Positions 58,735-64,000 of a stretch of 64,000 nt of DNA are shown piece by piece. Below the pieces are notes generated by a model. That model was given only the letters and a program-made list of their open reading frames with translations. It was not told where the DNA came from and searched no databases. This DNA is from Abelmoschus esculentus (taxonomy: Eukaryota; Streptophyta; Magnoliopsida; Malvales; Malvaceae): the NCBI GenBank assembly GCA_035048815.1, contig JAUCBN010000011.1, positions 20,414,001-20,478,000 of the forward strand, given 5' to 3'. Both the position numbers and the translations under genes were made by a program. Each line of letters opens with the position of its first letter. Positions within the stretch are counted from its first letter, which is position 1.

Positions 58735-59540
58735 AAGAGAAGATAAAAACTCTACAAAAGAATGACACATGGGATTTAACAGATTTGCCGGCTGAAAAGA
58801 AAGTTGTTGGTTGCAGATGAATATTTATCATCAAATACTAGTCGGATGGGAGCATAGAGGTATAAAGCAAGGTTAGATGCTAAAGGTTTTTCTCAAACCT
58901 ATGACATTGATTATCAAGAAACGTTTGCTCCAGTGGCGAAATTAAATACTAACAGGGTGCTATTATTAGTAGTTGTCAACATGGACTGAAGATTACACCA
59001 ACGGGATATGAAGAATGCATTCTTAAATGGAAATCTTGAAGAGGATATGTGCATGGAAGTTCCACCAAGATTAGAAGGGAAAGTTACCAAGAACACTGTT
59101 TGTAAACTCAAGAAGTCTCTATATGGTTTAAAACAGTCTCCCAAAGCTTGGTTTGATCGATTTGCTAAAGCAATCATTCAAAGTGAATTTAAGCAGAGTC
59201 AAGCAGATCATACTTTTTTAAAGAAGATTGCATCAAGTAGAAAAATTACCCTTCTAATAGTCTATGTAGATGATATAATTATTATTGGAGATGATGATGA
59301 AGAAATAAAGAGACTAAAGAGGGACTGAGCAAGAGAATTTGAAATTAAAGATCTAGGGACCATGAGATATTCTTTGGGTATGAAAGTTGCAAGATCCAAG
59401 GAAAGACTGGTGATCAATTAGCGCAAGTATGTGTTAGATCTTCTTGCCGAAACAGGAATGCTTGGTTATAGGCCAATTGAAACTCCAATGAAACTAGGAT
59501 TGAGATTTAGCAAACAAGGGTCTGGAAATCCTACAAATAA
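58735..59540 (+). pseudogene. Copia reverse transcriptase remnant
   Basis: Reads ARLDAKGFSQTYDIDYQETF (usually ARLVAKGF), then KNAFLNGNLEED, YGLKQSPKAWFDRF and the active site VYVDDIIII; stops occur near 58990, 59326 and 59418. After ETPMKLGLRFSKQGS the sequence changes abruptly into hAT transposase. Confidence 0.82.
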
Positions 59541-59545
59541 AGAAA

Positions 59546-61690
59546 CCAAGACATAAGGGTTCAATGGATTTGTTTGTCACTTCAAAAGCTAATCCAAAAA
59601 AGACGAGGGTATACATGCAGTTTGTTAGAAACAACTAAGAGGTAAAACTTACAAGTCAATTGCTAGGTTTTTTATGATGCTGGAATTGCATTTAGTGCTA
59701 CAACCTGCCCTAGCTTCAAAGATATGTATGAAGTTATTGGACAATATGGTCCCAGTTTAAAACCACCAAGCATGTATGAGCTTAGAGTTCATCTTCTCAA
59801 AAAAGAAAGTAGAGAATACCCATGAGATGATGGATGAACACAAAAAGGAGTGGATAAAAAAAGGATGTTTGATTATCAAATGGATGGCGCGGCTTGGTCG
59901 CTCAAAAAGATATTGTAAGTTTTCTTGTCAACTGTCCGAAGGATTTCGTGTTTATTAAATCCATGGATGTTTCAGATGTTGTTAAAGATGTTAATATGTT
60001 GTTTCAAGTAATCGATGCCATGATGAAAGAAGTGGGAGAGAAAAATGTGATCCAAGTGGTGACGGACAATTCATCTAACTATGTCAAAGCCGATAAAAAA
60101 ATATTTTTTCATTTTAAATTATTCATTTTTTGTTAACTTCTTGTTTTGTTAACTTGTAGGGAAAATGCTAGAGGCAAGTAGACCAAATCTTTATTAGACT
60201 CCTTGTGTTGCACATTGTATTGATCTCATGTTAGAAGATATTAGAAAAATTCTCAAAGTCAAGAATACAGAAGAAGTGTATGTTCATAAATAGCTATATA
60301 TATAGACACATCTTTCTTCTAACCATAATGAGAAGATTCACAAATCAAAAGAATTTACATAGGCTGTCGATCACTAGATTTGCTACACCGTTCATCACTC
60401 TAGCACAATTTCACAAGAAAAGAAACAACTTGAGGAAGATGGTGATTCTCAAGAATGGAATGAATCTAAATGACCAAAAGAAGTGGGAGGAAAAAATAGC
60501 ATTTATCTTTTGCAAGACACATTTTAGAAAAATTTACTTTATGCTCTCAAATTGATGGAATTGCTTGTGAAGGTTTTTAGAATGGTAGATAGTGAAAGAA
60601 AGCCACCTATGGGGTACATTTATAAAGCCATAGATAGGACTAAAGAGGCTATTTATGAGAGTTTTACAATGAAGGAGGAGTTCTACAAAGAAGCCATTAA
60701 GTATATTGATAGAAGGTGGGATTGTTAACTTCATCGACCTCTACATGCAATTGAATACTTTTTAAATCCAGATCTTTATTATGATGATCCCAAGAAGGTA
60801 ATAACTTGTCAAGAAGTAATGAAAGGTTTATACGAGTGTATTTCAAGATTGAATCCAGATCTTGCAATTGAAGATGAAATTCTCAATGAATTAAGCAGAT
60901 ATCAAGAAGCTCAGGGTATTTTTGGCATGAAAACGATGATTAAGCTAAGGAAGTCAAAATTTCTAGGCATTAAAAGTTATATTATTTTATATTTTTGCTT
61001 AAAATTATTAATTTAATTTTTATAATGATCTACTTTTATTTTTTAATAGCGGAATGATGGGCTATGTTTGGATCTTCCACTCTCAATCTTCAAATGTTTG
61101 CTATCAGAGTTTTTAGTCTCACTTGCAGTGCTACCAGTTATGAAAGGAATTGGGGTATTTTTCAACATGTACTTTTTAATTTCTCTTCAATTATATGATA
61201 TTATTGTTTTTTATTTATTACTTAATGACTTATGTAAATATTGACTTTTCCTTGTATCTTCATAATAAAAAGAGAAATAAATTAACACAAGAAAGACTAA
61301 ATGATTTGGTCTTTATAAAATATAATCGTATTTTGAAGAGTCAATTTCAAATGAAAGACACCATAGATCCTATTCTTTTGGAAGATATCGATGAAAGTAA
61401 CGAGTGATAACTTAGAAGAATGGAGGACAACTCCGATGATGATGATGGTGAAATTGTGTTTGATGATAATGATGACCTAACATGGAGTCAAGTTGGTAGA
61501 GCTGCTGGAGTTCATGATCCAAGTTATTCGACTATGTTATCAAGGATCATAAAAGAAAGTGTTGAACCTTCTTCCAAATTTGATAAAGGGAAAGGAACAA
61601 CCACTAATTTTATTCCTAGAATATATGATGAGATAGAATAAGATATCGGTGAGGAACATTGTGAATAAGATGAGAGTTATGGAGAAGATG
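59546..61690 (+). pseudogene. hAT transposase gene remnant (DUF659 and dimerisation domains)
   Basis: Begins SMDLFVTSKANPKKTRV, the stretch that normally follows the zinc finger in this plant hAT group. Then SIARFF...AGIAFSATTCPSF, MYEVIGQYGPSLKPPS and VQVVTDN-type VIQVVTDNSSNYVKA, and CVAHCIDLMLEDI. The C-terminal dimerisation region has EW(stop)AMFGSS, SATSYERNWGVFQH, NKKRNKLTQERLNDLVFIKYN and the acidic DDNDDLTWSQVGRAAG. AT-rich breaks near 60100-60160, 60965-61050 and 61165-61260 look like introns. The N-terminal BED finger is missing. Several frameshifts and stops make it inactive. It would have cut and pasted hAT elements. Confidence 0.8.
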
Positions 61691-61990
61691 ATGATCGGGA
61701 GTGTTAGAGTTTAGTATTTATGTGTACTTTTTAGTATTGTTTAAGTGTTAGGGGTGAACCATATTATCTTTTTATGTCTTTTTTGTAGTGTTTAAATTTT
61801 TTTAGTATTAATTTATAATATCAGTTTGGGTATTCTCTTGTTCTTATCGTTGTCCAATATTGAGTTTCATCTTGATGTCGATTACGATATAGGTTTTTAA
61901 CGAAGTCTTATTTTACTTTCAAAAATATCTATTCTTTAGTATAATGATATAAAATATTTTAATACAACTTTATTATTATCATAATGTTCC
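61691..61990. other. AT-rich 3' flank of the hAT remnant
   Basis: No gene seen; terminal inverted repeat of the hAT element not identified. Confidence 0.4.
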
Positions 61991-62180
61991 ATATATAAAA
62001 TAATATAAAATTAATTTATCGCGCATCGCCTACGAAAAGCCCTCGCCTTGGTCTAGCGCTTAGCGACTCGAAACACCTAGTGCCCTTTAAAACTAAGTGC
62101 CTACAAAAAGCTCTCGCCTTCACCTAGTGCCTAGGTCTCAGAGACCTTTAGCGCCTAGCGCTTCTTAAAACTAAGGTGCC
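61991..62180. repeat. GC-rich dispersed repeat with GCGCCTAGCGC-type words
   Basis: In an otherwise AT-rich region, words such as CTCGCCTT, CTAGCGCTTAGCG, AGTGCCT and TAGCGCCTAGCG recur, with two related halves (AAAAGCCCTCGCCTTGG and AAAAGCTCTCGCCTTCA). It is a short dispersed repeat of unknown class. Confidence 0.5.
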
Positions 62181-64000
62181 ATGGTGTTAACTGTTCAAAA
62201 ACAAACTTATTGACCATGAGTTTAATATAATCTTAGCATTCGAGTTTTGCACTTGTCTATAAGTCTTATGTGCTGTAAGACTAAGATATGAGCAACAAAT
62301 CCATAGACACAAATGGCTAAGAACAAGGAGCAATTATAACAACTTGGTGAAACTGAAAGAAAGAACTAAACTGAACAATAGCAAGCTAAAAGAATGTAAT
62401 CGTTCAATAAGTCTATGCTAAGGCTCTTGTTTCTATAAGCAATCAATGTTAAGGCTTAAAATGAATCTAAGTTGTTATGGTCCCTGGTGAAGGATAACAT
62501 ACGAATAGGACTGTGTTGCACAATTGACGACTTATTCTGATATCTATATATGATTCTATTTGAATTGCTTACTTGAAAAATAAAAACTAGCCTGCATCTA
62601 TAGGCTGGGAAATACAAAAGTCAAGTTTAATTAGGTGTATTTTTTTCTATCCTTTTATGTCCTAAGAAAACTTAATTCTAAAGTTAGAACTTAGAATTCA
62701 AGAGAAACATAAACATCTTTTTAATAGCTTTTATATCACAACTTTCCACAGTTGTCACTTAAATAACCTTTCTTGTATGTTGTCTGTTATTATCCTGTTC
62801 CAGCTGATGACAAACCTAGATAGAATTTATGAAAATGCTTCTAAACACAGACCATCAATGGTCTCCCCTCCCACTCAATTTCGACCCGACACAATTTTAC
62901 GTAACACCCTAAAATTATCCATAATTTAAAATCTTAATTTTAAAATCCCCAATTAAAAACTCTAATTTTTAGATTCTTAATTTTTGAAACCTTAATTTTT
63001 TTGAAAATTTTAAATTGATTTTCTAAATTCAAGGAAAAATTTTGGCATAAGATTGTAAAGTTTTAAAAAGTTTAAAGTGTGAATTTAAAGTTTAAAAATT
63101 AAAGTGATGTTTTGGAAATCCTAAACAAAGACAATGGCTAAATATGCATTTTACCTTTTTTTTTTATAAATTTTTTTACATAAACTTATGATTTTTATTT
63201 ATTTATTTATTTTAAATAAAATTATTACATTATTTATTATTATAATATATGTTTTAAAATTTGAGAATTCTTGGATAACAAATTTGTTTTTAAATTGGAT
63301 TATGTTTTTCATTCAAAATTAGATATTCTTATTAAAAGTATTCTTTTAATTTTATTATTATATTATTTTTTAAAACTTTTATTATTATTATTATTATAAT
63401 ATATTATATAAAATTACTGTCAAATAAGGAAAATCCCTCCAAAATACTATAATCTTTTTATTATTATTTTATTAAATTTTTATGATTTAATAGAATTCTA
63501 ATTCAAATTGGAATCAATTATTTTTTCTCTCTATATACATATTATGGTTTAAGAGAAAACCCTACATTATTTTCTTTCATCAAGATTCTCTAAAGCCTAT
63601 GTTTTCATTTTCAAGTTCGAAAACATGTTATTAAGTAATTTGAGTCGCTTTGGCTAAGTTGTGTACTCTTACTAGTGCTATATGTGTTTTTCAAAAAATA
63701 TATATTTTTCTGTGTCATGTTTAATATTGTGTTTTAAAAAATACTCGTTTTTGCTGGCATGTCTAATTTTTATATTGTGTCTTTGATTGCATACTTGTGT
63801 TTTTGTACATACATGCCATTGTGATTTTAGAAATATATAAAACTTTTCAGATTTTGAAATCTCACACTTTTGCGAGTAATTATGATTTTAAATCCTATGA
63901 ATTTATGTTTTCGGATAAATTGAGATTTCGAATAAATTATGATTTTGGATTGAGCTGTGATTGAAGTATGTAATTGTGATTTGTGTTGTGCGTACATCAT
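62181..64000. other. AT-rich intergenic DNA, no gene
   Basis: No supported coding sequence on either strand. Around 62905-63120 AAATTTTAA-type words form weak inverted repeats. The right part contains TTA/TTAT microsatellite-like runs (63180-63410). Confidence 0.55.

Larger units (their letters stand above)
55539..59540 (+). mobile_element. Decayed Ty1/copia (Tork-like) element, 3' truncated
   Basis: A 5' LTR (about 55539-55764, start mutated to TATTAGAATAG, end GTTTCTACA) is followed by a degenerate primer-binding site TGATATCAGTATTAGG. Gag, protease, integrase and reverse transcriptase remnants follow in order with many stops. The element ends inside the reverse-transcriptase region at about 59540, where hAT sequence begins; RNase H, PPT and 3' LTR are missing. 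It belongs to the same lineage as the element at 16431-20582. Confidence 0.82.

Overview
This window is nuclear DNA of a flowering plant, most likely a eudicot. Both real genes are split by GT-AG introns and encode plant-type proteins, the DNA is strongly AT-rich, and most of the rest is LTR retrotransposons of plant lineages (Tat/Ogre-like and Athila/Tat-like Ty3/gypsy; Tork-, Ale/Retrofit- and Sirevirus-type Ty1/copia), with hAT DNA transposon remains. The species cannot be fixed from the sequence alone. No rRNA, tRNA, organelle insert or CRISPR array was seen.

Two host genes look intact, both on the + strand. One (12048-14652, 5 exons, 347 aa) encodes a DHHC protein S-acyltransferase. The other (49477-54727, 13 exons, 589 aa) encodes an RBM39/CC1-like splicing factor with an N-terminal RS/RE domain, two RRMs and a C-terminal UHM. 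Its long third intron holds a candidate 70-nt poison exon.

Region by region: 1-3426 carries a 2.35-kb solo LTR (TSD ATAAC). 3427-8892 is a 5'-truncated minus-strand Tat-type gypsy element: integrase, 3' UTR with degenerate tandem repeats, polypurine tract, LTR. 8893-12047 is AT-rich with a foldback repeat and a small hAT-like element with 8-bp TSD. After the DHHC gene comes a plant-mobile-domain remnant (15260-15775), then a gypsy 3' end split by a young Tork-like copia element (16431-20582).

From about 22.2 to 40.74 kb there is a nested stack. An Athila/Tat-like gypsy element (minus strand, pol deleted) was interrupted inside its protease by a LARD-like element (26754-40559, TSD ATATG, 3.1-kb LTR, no recognisable coding in its interior). 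That element later received a 1329-bp solo LTR (TSD AAACT), a gag-only Sirevirus with almost identical LTRs (28938-32608), and a 1454-bp solo LTR (TSD TAGAT).

A full-length but broken Ale/Retrofit copia element follows (42293-48145, TSD GATTT). A foldback MITE lies just upstream of the splicing-factor gene. Downstream of that gene is a decayed Tork-like copia (55539-about 59540), joined within its reverse-transcriptase region to a decayed hAT transposase gene (about 59546-61690). The last 1.8 kb has no recognisable gene.

The two host genes have no visible functional link to each other. The main story is layered retrotransposition. LTR comparison by eye ranks the insertions: Sirevirus (4 substitutions per about 1035 bp) youngest, then the copia at 16.4 kb (3 per about 298), then the Ale/Retrofit element (about 3% divergent), then the LARD-like element (roughly 20% divergent).
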